The notes under the pieces: model-generated
Seen by the model: the letters and a program-made list of their open reading frames with translations, nothing else
Database searches by the model: none
Told to the model about the DNA's origin: nothing
Translations under genes and position numbers: made by a program
Shown: one piece after another, positions 53,064 through 62,464 of the stretch
Numbering within the stretch: the stretch's first letter is position 1
Layout: each line of letters begins with the position of its first letter
Origin: Ruminococcus sp. YRD2003
GTDB lineage: Bacteria > Bacillota > Clostridia > Oscillospirales > Ruminococcaceae
Direction: 5' to 3'
Length of the DNA stretch: 64,000 bases
Assembly: GCA_900109435.1 (NCBI GenBank)
Contig: FNZT01000004.1
Location: forward strand, 162,585-226,584

Positions 53064-53318
53064 ATGGACAGGGACATACTTCGTTCGGCGGCTTTCGGCG
53101 GCTATGACAAGGCTGACGTCATCGCAACGCTCGACACGCTTAACGCCGCAAAGCTTGCTTTCGAGGATGGCGCTATCCCGCTCGCGGAGCTGAAACGCAC
53201 GGCTGAAAAGGTCGCAGGACACAAGTTCAAGAAGGTGGTCACGGGCGGCTTCAACAAGCAGGACGTTGAGGACTACTTCCGCAAGCTCTGCGACGATATA
53301 CAGAATATGACCGAATAA
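53064..53318 (+). CDS. Small protein with two DivIVA-like motifs
   Basis: 84 residues, 1 nt after gmd. Two copies of a DivIVA-type pattern: SAAFGGYDKADVIATLDTL and VTGGFNKQDVEDYFRKL. In DivIVA a GY-x-x-x-DVD motif begins a membrane-binding coiled coil; here the coiled coil is absent. It may guide glycan machinery to poles or septa, but this is only inference. No family was assigned with certainty. Confidence 0.6.
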   Translation: MDRDILRSAAFGGYDKADVIATLDTLNAAKLAFEDGAIPLAELKRTAEKVAGHKFKKVVTGGFNKQDVEDYFRKLCDDIQNMTE

Positions 53319-53328
53319 AGCCACTTAC

Positions 53329-53348
53329 GCCGCCGCAGCCGCGGCGGC
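53329..53348. other. GC hairpin before the GT4 gene
   Basis: GCCGCCGC pairs with GCGGCGGC around AGCC in the 58-nt spacer. No T-run follows, so it may stabilise or process the transcript. Confidence 0.45.
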
Positions 53349-53376
53349 GCTTACATTTACGAAAGCAGGAAATTGA

Positions 53377-54522
53377 TTGAATATCGCATTTGACGCAATC
53401 CCGCTCATCAGCGACCGTATCACGGGCATCGGCTGGTGCGAGGCGGGACAGACTATGGCTATGGCTCGCCTGCACCCCGAGAACGAGTATACCTACAACT
53501 TCTTCTCACGCACCGACGACCACATCAAGCTGGAACGGATCGCTCCGTTCGCAGGCGACAATATCGGCACAAAGCTCATACACTTCTCAGGCTATATGTA
53601 CCGTGCCGCTACCACGTTCGTGCCTTTCCCGTACAGCTTCTTTTTCGGGAACGACGCCGATGTCTCGCACTTCTTCAACTACATCGTCCCGCCGGGAGTA
53701 CACGGAAGGACAGTCGTGACCGTTCACGATATGGTCTACAAGGCTTTCCCCGAGACTGTCCGCGGACGAACGAAAATGATGCTGAATATGGGACTGAAAA
53801 GCTCTATGAAGCGCGCGGACATGATAGTCACCGATTCGGAATTCTCGAAGAGCGAGATAATCAAATACTTCCCGCAGCACGCAGAAAAAATAAGAGTTGT
53901 GCCCTGCGGAGTAGACCTTGAAAAGTTCAAGCCATGTACCGAGCCCGAGCGCATACCACAGGTCAAGAAATCGCTCGGTATAGAGGGCGAATACTTCCTC
54001 TACGTCGGCACCATTGAGCCCCGCAAGAACCTCGAAAGGCTCATCACTGCTTACCATATATTCTGCGGCAGGCATAAGGATGCGCCCAAGCTCGTGCTCG
54101 CGGGCGGCAAGGGGTGGCTGTACGACGGTATATTTGCGCGCGTCAGGGAGCTCGGGCTTGCCGAGCAGGTCATCTTTACGAAGTATGTTCCCGCCGAGGA
54201 TATGAACCCGCTTATGTGCGGAGCTCTCGCGTTCGTCTTCCCGTCAATATACGAGGGCTTCGGTATGCCTCCGCTTGAGGCTATGGCGAGCGGAGTTCCC
54301 GTGCTCGCGTCGGATGCGGCTTCGCTTCCCGAGGTCACGGGCGACTGCGCAGTCATCTGCGACGCCTACTCCGAAGAGAGCATCGCTGACGGGCTGGAGA
54401 AGCTCTGCGATTCCGAGGAGCTCCGCCGAGAACTCGGGATACGCGGCAGAGAGCGTGCCAAGCAGTTTACATGGGACAGGTCGGCGGAAATGCTTTACGA
54501 TATCTATAAGGAGCTGAAATAA
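53377..54522 (+). CDS. Glycosyltransferase family 4 protein (first)
   Basis: 381 residues, TTG start after AGCAGGAAA. GT-B fold: N-terminal IAFDAIPLISDRITGIG, VVTVHDMVYKAFPETV, DSEFSKSEII, then YVGTIEPRKNLERLI and the C-terminal nucleotide-sugar motif FVFPSIYEGFGMPPLEAMA with two glutamates. Probably adds mannose or rhamnose from the GDP-sugars made by this locus. It is followed directly by a small 90-residue protein gene. Confidence 0.92.
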   Translation: MNIAFDAIPLISDRITGIGWCEAGQTMAMARLHPENEYTYNFFSRTDDHIKLERIAPFAGDNIGTKLIHFSGYMYRAATTFVPFPYSFFFGNDADVSHFFNYIVPPGVHGRTVVTVHDMVYKAFPETVRGRTKMMLNMGLKSSMKRADMIVTDSEFSKSEIIKYFPQHAEKIRVVPCGVDLEKFKPCTEPERIPQVKKSLGIEGEYFLYVGTIEPRKNLERLITAYHIFCGRHKDAPKLVLAGGKGWLYDGIFARVRELGLAEQVIFTKYVPAEDMNPLMCGALAFVFPSIYEGFGMPPLEAMASGVPVLASDAASLPEVTGDCAVICDAYSEESIADGLEKLCDSEELRRELGIRGRERAKQFTWDRSAEMLYDIYKELK

Positions 54523-54795
54523 ATGAGCGAAGAGATAAAGAACCCCGAGACAAATGAGGCTGAGAAGCCGCAGGAGACGGATTTCACGAACTTCCTGACG
54601 GCAGAGGATGAGTTCCGTATGGAAATGGAGAAATACATTCCTGTGTTCGTAGAGCGTCTTACGAGCAATACCCTCGAATCCGACCAGGATTTCATCAACT
54701 GGACGCTCGAGCTCATGGACCTCGGCAAGGCGGCAGGCATTGATATGCAGAAGTACATTATGGACTACTGCCATGAAAACGGTCTCGCTCAGTAA
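54523..54795 (+). CDS. Hypothetical small acidic protein in the glycan locus
   Basis: 90 residues starting at the base after the preceding stop codon. Acidic, helical: ETDFTNFLTAEDEFRMEME, KYIPVFVERLTSN and LELMDLGKAAGIDMQKYIMD. Its stop and the start of the next GT4 share a base (TAATG), so it is coupled to both glycosyltransferases. No family recognised; a partner protein is plausible. Confidence 0.6.
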   Translation: MSEEIKNPETNEAEKPQETDFTNFLTAEDEFRMEMEKYIPVFVERLTSNTLESDQDFINWTLELMDLGKAAGIDMQKYIMDYCHENGLAQ

Positions 54796-55916
54796 TGGGC
54801 AGGAAGTTCAGAGTCCTGGAGGTCAACAAGGCGTATTATCCGCATATCGGCGGTATCGAGAGCCTTGTGCGCCAATATTCCGAGGAGCTTTCGCCGCTGG
54901 GGGCACAGGTGCGTACACTTGTCTGCCGTGACGGCAGGGGCTATACCGTACATGAGCGGCTGAACGCTGTGGACCTGACCCGCGCTGGAAGCTTCGGCAC
55001 GTATTTTTCGTGTCCGCTGTCGCTGTCGTTTGTGCGGCTGTTCAGGAAAATGACGAAAAGCGCCGACGCGGTGCATATAAACGTGCCCTTCCCGCTCGCG
55101 GACGCGGCTCTGCTGGTGTCGGGATACAAGGGGAAAGTCGCGGTATCATGGCACAGCGACATCGTCAAGCAGAAGAAACTCATGCTCTTCTACCGCCCGT
55201 TCATGATGTATCTGCTCAGGCGTGCGGACGTCATTTTCGTGGCGACCGAGGGCCATATCGACGGCTCGGACGTGCTCCCTCAGTTCAGGGAGAAGTGCCG
55301 CATTCTGCCCTATGGTATAGTTCCCGAGGAATACCTCGCGATAGAGCGCAAGCCCTTTCTGACCGACAAGCTCACCGACAAGAACGCCGTGAAGATATTC
55401 TTCACGGGCAGGCTTGTCTACTACAAGGGCGTGGACGTGCTGCTGCGGGCGTTCAGACACACCCGAAACTGCGAGCTGTTCATCGCGGGCACAGGACAGC
55501 TTGAGGAGAACCTCAAGCGCTATGCCAAGGCTCACGGAATGTCGGATAAGGTGCATTTTCTGGGATTTCTGCCCGATGACGAGCTTCGGCAGGCATATGC
55601 GGACTGCGATATCTTTGTACTTCCGTCAGTCGCTAAGAGTGAGGCGTTCGGCATCGTGCAGCTCGAAGCCATGGTCTATGGCAAGCCTGTCATTAATACG
55701 AGCCTCCCGTCGGGAGTCCCGCACGTCAGTCTGCACGGCGTTACTGGGCTGACAGTGCCTCCTTCGTCTCCGAAGGCTCTCGCCGCAGCGATAAACAGGC
55801 TCGCAGAGGATAAGCCCCTGCGCGAGAAGCTCGGCAGAAATGCCGCTGTCCGCGTAAAGCGCGACTTCAACGAAAAGGATATAATCAGGAAGCTCTATGA
55901 GTTCCTGTCGGAATAA
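54795..55916 (+). CDS. Glycosyltransferase family 4 protein (second)
   Basis: 373 residues. GT-B enzyme of the WcaI/mannosyltransferase kind: VNKAYYPHIGGIESLVRQY, VSWHSDIVKQKKLMLFYRP, FFTGRLVYYKGVDVLL and PSVAKSEAFGIVQLEAMV with the catalytic glutamates. It starts within the stop codon of the preceding gene. It likely adds a sugar to the repeat unit; donor unknown. Confidence 0.92.
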   Translation: MGRKFRVLEVNKAYYPHIGGIESLVRQYSEELSPLGAQVRTLVCRDGRGYTVHERLNAVDLTRAGSFGTYFSCPLSLSFVRLFRKMTKSADAVHINVPFPLADAALLVSGYKGKVAVSWHSDIVKQKKLMLFYRPFMMYLLRRADVIFVATEGHIDGSDVLPQFREKCRILPYGIVPEEYLAIERKPFLTDKLTDKNAVKIFFTGRLVYYKGVDVLLRAFRHTRNCELFIAGTGQLEENLKRYAKAHGMSDKVHFLGFLPDDELRQAYADCDIFVLPSVAKSEAFGIVQLEAMVYGKPVINTSLPSGVPHVSLHGVTGLTVPPSSPKALAAAINRLAEDKPLREKLGRNAAVRVKRDFNEKDIIRKLYEFLSE

Positions 55917-55928
55917 GTGAGGAAAATT

Positions 55929-56891
55929 ATGAAGGCTTTGATAATCGGCGGAGCAGGCTTCGTTGGAGCCTACCTTATCCGCGAGCTCGCGTCGGCGGGC
56001 GCTGAGGTACACGCTACCTGCCTGCCGTCCGAGAGTATAAAGGAGGCGTGTGAGGTACACACCCTCGATATAATGAATGCGGAGGACATCTCTGCTCTGC
56101 TTGCGGAGGTCGTCCCCGACGTGATTTTTCACCTCGCGGCGCAGAGCTCCGTGGCGGTGTCGTGGAAGAAGCCTCAGCTGACGGCGAATATCAACGTGGT
56201 GGGCTCGATAAATGTGCTCGAGGCCGTGAGAGCCGCCGAAAAGAAGAATATCCGCGTGATAATGATAGGCACGGGTGAGGAGTACGGCTTCATCAGGGAG
56301 GGCGCCTGCCCTCTCAGCGAGGACGAGCCCCTTGACCCGGGTAATATCTACGCCGCGACTAAGGCTTGTCAGGAGATGATAAGCCGCATATATGTCCGCG
56401 CGTATAAAATGGACATCGTTATGGTGCGCGCGTTCAATCATTCGGGACCCGCGCAGAGTGATATATTCGTTATCTCCGACTTCTGCAAGCAGATAGCGGA
56501 GGCTGAGAAAGGTATGCGTCCGCCCGAGATGAAGGTCGGCAACCTTTCCGCAATGCGCGATTTTACGGACGTGCGCGACGTCGTGAGAGCATACCGTCTG
56601 CTCGCGGAAAAAGGTGTCGGCGGCAGAGTTTACAACATCGGGCGCGGCAGGGCTGTGGAGATACAGTATATCCTCGACACGGCGCTGAGCCTCTCCGAAG
56701 CGGATATCACCGTGACGCAGGACCCCGCACGTATGCGTGCGTCCGACATACCGATAATAGAGCCCGACGTTTCGCGGATATTCGCGGATACGGGCTGGAA
56801 GGCCGAGATAACTATGGAGCAGACTATCTCCGATACGCTCGGCTGGTGGAGACAGAAACTCGGAAACTACGGAACATCATTGGGCGTGTAA
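55929..56891 (+). CDS. rmd: GDP-6-deoxy-D-mannose reductase-like epimerase/dehydratase
   Basis: 320 residues, start at ATG 55929 after GTGAGGAAA. Extended SDR with LIIGGAGFVGAYLIRELAS, FHLAAQSSVAVSW, MIGTGEEYG, YAATKACQEM (YxxxK) and RAFNHSGPAQS, which fits Rmd enzymes that reduce GDP-4-keto-6-deoxymannose to GDP-D-rhamnose. No L-fucose synthase is visible. Substrate assignment rests on context with gmd. Confidence 0.78.
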   Translation: MKALIIGGAGFVGAYLIRELASAGAEVHATCLPSESIKEACEVHTLDIMNAEDISALLAEVVPDVIFHLAAQSSVAVSWKKPQLTANINVVGSINVLEAVRAAEKKNIRVIMIGTGEEYGFIREGACPLSEDEPLDPGNIYAATKACQEMISRIYVRAYKMDIVMVRAFNHSGPAQSDIFVISDFCKQIAEAEKGMRPPEMKVGNLSAMRDFTDVRDVVRAYRLLAEKGVGGRVYNIGRGRAVEIQYILDTALSLSEADITVTQDPARMRASDIPIIEPDVSRIFADTGWKAEITMEQTISDTLGWWRQKLGNYGTSLGV

Positions 56892-56918
56892 ACACCCGCA
56901 GAAGAGGGAGTGAACAAA

Positions 56919-57257
56919 ATGTCTGATATGAAGCTTACAAACGAGAAAATGCACACATTCGACGGACACGAAAAGGTAGGGGTTTTCAAGTCGGGCGAGA
57001 AGCTCACCGACTTCGGCGAGAAGCAGAATGCCGCGAATGAAGTGCTTGCGGCAAACATCAACGACCTCATCGTGAGGGTCTGTGCCCTTGAGGATAAGCA
57101 GGTGCAGAATGCGGAGGTCATGCGCAAGCTCGCAGAGGAGCTTGGTGCTTTCAAGAAGGAGCTCGATCGCCTGCGCCTCTCGGATAAGCTCAATACGAGC
57201 GCCGTCGAGCGCCTCAACAGGGCGATAAGTCTCGCACAGGGAGACACTGAGAGGTGA
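56919..57257 (+). CDS. Hypothetical coiled-coil protein at the end of the glycan locus
   Basis: 112 residues from ATG 56919 after GAGGGAG. N-terminal DGHEKVGVFKSGEKLTDFGE, then a long heptad-like helix (LEDKQVQNAEVMRKLAEELG). No membrane segment. Likely co-transcribed with rmd. No family recognised. Confidence 0.6.
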   Translation: MSDMKLTNEKMHTFDGHEKVGVFKSGEKLTDFGEKQNAANEVLAANINDLIVRVCALEDKQVQNAEVMRKLAEELGAFKKELDRLRLSDKLNTSAVERLNRAISLAQGDTER

Positions 57258-57325
57258 AACAAGCTGTCAGCTAATGGATGAATTGGTAAAAACGCCAAAA
57301 ATCGGTAACAAATCTGACAAAGGTA

Positions 57326-57354
57326 TTGACTTTGTTAAAGTTTTGTTATATTAT
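57326..57354 (+). promoter_or_regulatory. Sigma-A promoter of the ATP synthase operon
   Basis: TTGACT (57326-57331), a 17-nt spacer and TATTAT (57349-57354), about 110 nt before atpB. Confidence 0.8.
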
Positions 57355-57464
57355 ATATGTATTGTGGAACATTCAATGCATACCACTATTGCTGACTTAT
57401 CAACGGAGATATGCACAGACGCAGTCTCCGTTTCTTACTTTTTGGAGCGAAAGAAGGTGCTATA

Positions 57465-58202
57465 ATGGCAGAAGAGCTTATAGAAGAACTCGAAAATAAG
57501 GTCGCCTTTACTATACCGATCTTCGGCGGTATCCCTATCGCCGACTCGTGTGTCGTAACATGGATAATCATGGGCGTGCTTGTACTGCTGTCGATAATAC
57601 TCACGAGGAACCTCAAAAGGGTGCCGACAGGAGTGCAGTGCCTCCTCGAATCCTTTATTGGTATGCTCGACAAGATGTTTACCGAGGCTCTCGGAGAGGG
57701 CGGAAAGAGGTATGTGCCTATTCTCGAGACATTCATCCTCTACATAGGTGTGTCGAATATCATGGGTATATTCGGATTCGTGCCGCCGACTAAGGACGTA
57801 AACGTGACTGCCGCTCTTGCGGGACTGGCTATCATACTCGTACAGGTCGCCTTCATACTCAAGAAGGGACCGCTGAAATGGCTGAAAAGCTTCATCAACC
57901 CGCTGAATGTGCTCGACCTTGTGACACGTCCGCTGTCGCTGTGTATGCGACTCTTCGGAAACGTCCTTGCGGCACATATCGTTATGGAGCTTATCAAGAT
58001 AGCTATAAGAACGTATGTACACGTCCCCGCGATAGGCGTACCGCTCATCGCGAGCGCTTACTTCGACATTTTCGACGGTATCCTTCAGGCCTATGTATTC
58101 TCTTTCCTCACCTCGCTTTATCTTGCTGAGGCTATAGAGGACGAAGAGGGGCACGAAGGGAAAAAAGCAAAAAAACGCAAAAAACTTCACGGAGGTAATT
58201 GA
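57465..58202 (+). CDS. atpB: ATP synthase F0 subunit a
   Basis: 245 residues, start at ATG 57465 after GAAGGTG. Hydrophobic, with the essential arginine in LSLCMRLFGN. Forms the ion half-channels facing the c ring. C-terminal basic tail (EGKKAKKRKKLHGG). First gene of the operon. No atpI was seen upstream. Confidence 0.93.
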   Translation: MAEELIEELENKVAFTIPIFGGIPIADSCVVTWIIMGVLVLLSIILTRNLKRVPTGVQCLLESFIGMLDKMFTEALGEGGKRYVPILETFILYIGVSNIMGIFGFVPPTKDVNVTAALAGLAIILVQVAFILKKGPLKWLKSFINPLNVLDLVTRPLSLCMRLFGNVLAAHIVMELIKIAIRTYVHVPAIGVPLIASAYFDIFDGILQAYVFSFLTSLYLAEAIEDEEGHEGKKAKKRKKLHGGN

Positions 58203-58204
58203 AT

Positions 58205-58432
58205 ATGGGTGTTATCGCATTAGGCGCCGCTGTTGCCGTACTTACAGGCATTGGTGCGGGTATCGGTATCGGTATCGCGACTGCTAAGGCTACAGAGTCT
58301 ATAGCTCGTCAGCCCGAGGCAAAGGGCGATATCAGAACATCGCTCATCATCGGCTGTGCTCTCGCAGAGGCTACCGCTGTTTACGGCTTCGTTATCGCAC
58401 TGCTGATAATCATCATGCTCGGAAGCAAGTGA
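58205..58432 (+). CDS. atpE: ATP synthase F0 subunit c (copy 1)
   Basis: 75 residues, two membrane helices around the ARQPEAKGD loop, with the ion-binding glutamate in GCALAEATAVYG. Compared with Na+ type c subunits, the first-helix Gln is Ile and the Ser after the Glu is Ala, so it should carry H+. Identical in protein sequence to the next gene. Confidence 0.95.
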   Translation: MGVIALGAAVAVLTGIGAGIGIGIATAKATESIARQPEAKGDIRTSLIIGCALAEATAVYGFVIALLIIIMLGSK

Positions 58433-58439
58433 TCTCGTT

Positions 58440-58480
58440 CGGGTCACGGGACGTCGGAGACACCGTCCCATTATAATACA
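58440..58480. repeat. Short palindromic repeat between the two atpE genes
   Basis: GGGACGTCGGAGACACCGTC with a following CC resembles the GGGACGTC unit at 27288. It lies in the 67-nt spacer that separates the duplicate c genes. Confidence 0.5.
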
Positions 58481-58499
58481 TACACGGAGGTATAATAAA

Positions 58500-58727
58500 A
58501 TGGGTGTTATCGCATTAGGCGCCGCTGTTGCCGTACTCACGGGCATAGGCGCAGGTATAGGTATAGGAATCGCAACTGCTAAGGCTACAGAGTCTATCGC
58601 TCGTCAGCCCGAGGCAAAGGGCGACATCAGAACGTCGCTCATCATCGGCTGTGCTCTCGCAGAGGCTACCGCCGTTTACGGCTTCGTTATAGCGCTCCTT
58701 ATAATAATTATGCTCGGCAGCAAATAA
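58500..58727 (+). CDS. atpE: ATP synthase F0 subunit c (copy 2)
   Basis: 75 residues, identical to copy 1. The DNA differs at synonymous positions after the first 39 bases, so selection or gene conversion keeps the proteins the same. CGGAGG precedes the start. Two copies may raise c output for the c ring or reflect recent duplication with early codon drift. Confidence 0.95.
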   Translation: MGVIALGAAVAVLTGIGAGIGIGIATAKATESIARQPEAKGDIRTSLIIGCALAEATAVYGFVIALLIIIMLGSK

Positions 58728-58761
58728 GTCGGAGCAAAAAACTACATAAGGAGGGCAAATA

Positions 58762-59250
58762 ATGCTTAAATTTGAATTCTGGAGCATATTCGAGGCAGTC
58801 GCAAATATCATCATACTGATGATACTGCTCAGGATATTCCTTTTCAAGCCTGTAAGTAAAATGATGAACGAGAGGACGCAGTCGATACAGAAGGATATCG
58901 ACGACGCCGAAAAGGCAAGGCAGGAGGCAGAAGACCTCCGCCGACAGTATTCGGATACCATCAGCGAGGCTAAGGAAGAGGCGAGCCGCATCATCATGAA
59001 GGCTCATGACGATGCCGAGACCGAGCGTTCCAATATAATACAGAAGTCGCATGAGGAGGCTGACGAGATTGTCAGCGCCGCGAGCGAGACTATCGAGAAC
59101 GAGCGCAGACGCGTGCTCCAGCAGGCACAGTCGCAGATAGCAGACCTCGCTATCGAAGCCGCATCGAAGATAGTCGGCGCGAATCTCGACGACGAAAAGA
59201 ACAGGAAGCTTGTTGACGAGTTCCTTTCCGAGGAGGGTGGCAGGCAATGA
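58762..59250 (+). CDS. atpF: ATP synthase F0 subunit b
   Basis: 162 residues. One N-terminal membrane helix ([19 protein letters not shown]) and a long charged coiled coil, the peripheral stalk. GGAGG precedes the start. It overlaps the next gene by 4 nt. Confidence 0.93.
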   Translation: MLKFEFWSIFEAVANIIILMILLRIFLFKPVSKMMNERTQSIQKDIDDAEKARQEAEDLRRQYSDTISEAKEEASRIIMKAHDDAETERSNIIQKSHEEADEIVSAASETIENERRRVLQQAQSQIADLAIEAASKIVGANLDDEKNRKLVDEFLSEEGGRQ

Positions 59251-61271
59251 GAGATTCCGATAAGGCGCTTGTAAACGAGCTCGTCCGCCGCGATATATCC
59301 CGCGAGGACATTATAGCGACAAAAACGGTGCTCGAGGACTGTCCCGACATTGCGGATACTCTCTCGAACCCTCTTGTTACAAATGACGAGAAGCACAGCA
59401 TAATCAGACAGCTTTTCCCCGAATCCCTCGAGCGATTCATGTCCACGGTCGTACGCGACGGTGCTGTAGACGAACTCGGCGAGATATTCGAGGAATATGA
59501 GGAGATACTCCTCGAGAAGCAGGGCAGCATAAAGGCGGTAGTCCGTTATGTTACGCCGCTTACCGAGTCACAGCAGGCTGACCTTCGCAAGTTCATAATG
59601 GAGAAGTTCGTCAAGGAAGATGTCGACATAGAGTATCGCCGCGACCCCGATATAATCGGCGGATTTATCCTCAATGCGGGTGATGTGGAGTACGACCGCA
59701 GTTACCGCACAAGTCTCCGCGCGATGCGTGAGCTTATGCAGACAAAGGCGGCAGAGGTTGCCGAGAGCGGCAAGGAAAAGCTCTCGTCGGGTGATATCAT
59801 ATCCGTGCTCAAGACCGAGGTCAAGGACTTTGAGGTCAAGAGCGGCGCGACCGAAACAGGCTTCGTTACGAGGCTCGGTGACGGTATCGCTACCGTTTAC
59901 GGAATGAGCGGAGTTATGTACGGCGAGCTTGTCGAGTTCGAGACGGGCATCCGCGGTATCGTGCAGAATCTCGAGGAAAAGACGGTCGGAGTAGTACTCC
60001 TCGGCGACGATTCGGGGCTTTCCGAAGGCTCTACCGTAGTCCGCACGGGCAAGCGCGCAGGTATCGGAGTGAGCGATGAGCTTCTCGGACGTGTAGTCGA
60101 TGCCCTCGGAGCACCTATCGACGGCCTCGGACCTATCCGCGCAGATGATTACTTCCCCATAGAGCGCGAAGCTCCTGGAGTTATCGAGCGAAAGCCTGTA
60201 AGTGTGCCCCTCCAGACGGGTATCCTCGCTATTGACTCGATGTTCCCGATAGGAAGAGGTCAGCGTGAGCTCATCATCGGCGACAGACAGACAGGCAAGA
60301 CCTCTATCGCCATTGATACCATTATAAATCAGAAGGGCAAGGACGTTATCTGCGTTTACGTCGCTATCGGACAGAAGTCCTCGACCGTTGCACAGGTCGT
60401 GAACAACCTCAAAAAATTCGGAGCTATGCCGTATACGGTAGTCGTATGCGCTTCGGCGAGCGACCAGGCTCCTTTCCAGTATATCGCGCCTTATTCGGGC
60501 ACTGCTATGGCTGAATATTTTATGTCGCAGGGCAAGGATGTCCTCATCGTGTATGACGACCTCTCGAAGCACGCTGTAGCTTACCGTGCAATGTCGCTGC
60601 TGCTGCACCGTCCTCCGGGACGTGAAGCCTACCCCGGCGACGTATTCTACCTGCACTCAAGACTCCTTGAGCGCTCGAGCCGACTCGACGACGAGCACGG
60701 CGGCGGCTCACTGACAGCGCTCCCGATAATCGAGACGCTTGCAGGCGATATTTCGGCTTATATCCCGACTAACGTCATTTCCATAACCGACGGACAAATA
60801 TTCCTCGAGAGCGAGCTTTTCAATTCGGGTCAGCGCCCTGCCGTAAACTACGGACTCTCCGTATCACGTGTCGGCGGTGCGGCTCAGACAAAGGCTATGA
60901 AGAAGGCGGCGGGCAACCTCCGTATCGACCTTGCTCAGTTCAAGGAAATGGAGATTTTTACGCAGTTTTCTTCGGAGCTCGACCAGTCTACCGCTGAGCT
61001 CCTTGCACACGGACGTATGCTCACCGAGCTGCTCAAACAGCCGCTCTACAATCCGCTCCCGCACTACAAACAGGTGATACTCCTGTATGCGGCTCAGCAC
61101 GGACTTTTCGAGGGCATACCGCTCAGTGAGCTTCGCGGCTACGTTGCCGACCTCATGACTTATATAGAGTCCTACGGACAGGACATTATCTCCGAGATAG
61201 AGGAGAAAAAGGTGCTCGACGAGGAACTCGGCGACCGCATCGAGCGCATCGTTACCGCGTTCGAGGAGTAA
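59247..61271 (+). CDS. atpHA: ATP synthase delta-alpha fusion protein
   Basis: 674 residues in one open frame. Residues 1-165 are a complete delta subunit ([16 protein letters not shown], then [20 protein letters not shown]). A linker (165-178) leads into a full alpha subunit: [13 protein letters not shown], Walker A GDRQTGKT (345-352), and the arginine-finger segment SVSRVGGAA. The order delta then alpha is the normal gene order, here without a stop between. The frame has no in-frame ATG at the junction. It may remain one protein or be cleaved or reinitiated; an error removing the stop is possible. Confidence 0.85.
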   Translation: MRDSDKALVNELVRRDISREDIIATKTVLEDCPDIADTLSNPLVTNDEKHSIIRQLFPESLERFMSTVVRDGAVDELGEIFEEYEEILLEKQGSIKAVVRYVTPLTESQQADLRKFIMEKFVKEDVDIEYRRDPDIIGGFILNAGDVEYDRSYRTSLRAMRELMQTKAAEVAESGKEKLSSGDIISVLKTEVKDFEVKSGATETGFVTRLGDGIATVYGMSGVMYGELVEFETGIRGIVQNLEEKTVGVVLLGDDSGLSEGSTVVRTGKRAGIGVSDELLGRVVDALGAPIDGLGPIRADDYFPIEREAPGVIERKPVSVPLQTGILAIDSMFPIGRGQRELIIGDRQTGKTSIAIDTIINQKGKDVICVYVAIGQKSSTVAQVVNNLKKFGAMPYTVVVCASASDQAPFQYIAPYSGTAMAEYFMSQGKDVLIVYDDLSKHAVAYRAMSLLLHRPPGREAYPGDVFYLHSRLLERSSRLDDEHGGGSLTALPIIETLAGDISAYIPTNVISITDGQIFLESELFNSGQRPAVNYGLSVSRVGGAAQTKAMKKAAGNLRIDLAQFKEMEIFTQFSSELDQSTAELLAHGRMLTELLKQPLYNPLPHYKQVILLYAAQHGLFEGIPLSELRGYVADLMTYIESYGQDIISEIEEKKVLDEELGDRIERIVTAFEE

Positions 61272-61282
61272 GGGGTGAGCTA

Positions 61283-62188
61283 ATGCCCAATATCAGAGAG
61301 ATTCGCGAGAGGATAGCGAGCATACAGCAGATACTGAAAATCACCAATGCTATGTACCTTATATCCTCGTCAAAGCTGAAAAAGGCAAGAACGGCGCTCG
61401 ATTCTACCGAGCCATACTTCTATAAATTGCAGGAGACTATCGAGAGCGTTCTCGAGCACACTCCGCATACCCGCCAGCTCTTCTTCGACAGACGTTCGGA
61501 TATCCCCGATGAGAAGCGAAAAAAAGGCTATATCATCATCACTGCCGATAAGGGGCTTTGCGGAAGCTATAACCACAATATCCTCAAATATGCCGAGCAG
61601 ACCCTTGCGGAGGCTCCAGACATCGACAACTGCTACCTCTTCGTCATCGGACAGGTCGGCCGTATGTACTTCCAGCGCCGCATGAACGAGGGAAATGCCG
61701 CAGTAGACGGTGAGTTTTTGTATACCACGCAGAACCCGACACTCTACAGAGCGCGTGAGATAGCCGAGCGCGTCATCGACAAGTTCGAGAAGCACGAGCT
61801 CGATGAGGTGTACGTGCTCTACACGGACATGGTAACGTCAAATTTACAGGAGACACGCACCGTTCGCCTGCTGCCGTTCGAGAGACGCCATTTCGGCAAG
61901 GCTCCCGACGGTACGATGAAAAAGCTCCCGAAGGCAGCGTTCCTGCCCTCGCCCGAAAAGGTAATGGAGTACCTGATACCCAACTACGCAAAGGGCATAA
62001 TCTACGGTGCAATGGTCGAAGCCTTCTGCTGTGAGCAGCATTCCCGAATGACCGCTATGGACGCCGCTACCACAAGCGCAAAGGAAATGATACATGACCT
62101 TTCGCTGATGTATAACCGCGCACGTCAGGCAGCCATAACTCAGGAGATAACCGAGGTCTGCGGCGGCGCGGCGAGCCTGAACAAATAA
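61283..62188 (+). CDS. atpG: ATP synthase F1 subunit gamma
   Basis: 301 residues. N-terminal helix REIRERIASIQQILKITNAM, the central ITADKGLCGSYNHN and the C-terminal helix with NRARQAAITQEITEVCGGAA: the rotor shaft. GGGGTGAG precedes the start. It ends before a repeat array instead of directly before atpD. Confidence 0.94.
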   Translation: MPNIREIRERIASIQQILKITNAMYLISSSKLKKARTALDSTEPYFYKLQETIESVLEHTPHTRQLFFDRRSDIPDEKRKKGYIIITADKGLCGSYNHNILKYAEQTLAEAPDIDNCYLFVIGQVGRMYFQRRMNEGNAAVDGEFLYTTQNPTLYRAREIAERVIDKFEKHELDEVYVLYTDMVTSNLQETRTVRLLPFERRHFGKAPDGTMKKLPKAAFLPSPEKVMEYLIPNYAKGIIYGAMVEAFCCEQHSRMTAMDAATTSAKEMIHDLSLMYNRARQAAITQEITEVCGGAASLNK

Positions 62189-62212
62189 TCATATACGGCA
62201 CATAATAATTTG

Positions 62213-62439
62213 CGGACTGCCAAAGGCAGCCCCTACATAACGACCACGTAGGGAACGCCGCCCTCGGCGTTCCGCAAATTCCTGATAAACCGAAATTTAA
62301 GCCCATGTAGGGACGCATTACAGCAAAGCTGCATATAGCATCGCAATCCAAATCAAAGATTTGGTGCGCTGCTTATCCGTGCGCCCGACAATAACGGCAA
62401 AACCAAGATACTGACGGGCGAGCGGAACTCGCCCCTACA
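62213..62439. repeat. Composite array of short palindromic repeats (copy 2)
   Basis: Units in order: B reversed (62213-62236), unit D GTAGGGAACGCC closing on GGCGTTCC (62248-62275), the 82-nt unit C (62306-62387), and A reversed (62416-62439). Unit C matches the reverse complement of 23784-23865 over its full 82 nt with only a few differences. The array lies inside the ATP synthase operon. Confidence 0.88.
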
Positions 62440-62464
62440 TAGATTTCTCAAAGGAGGAACAAAT

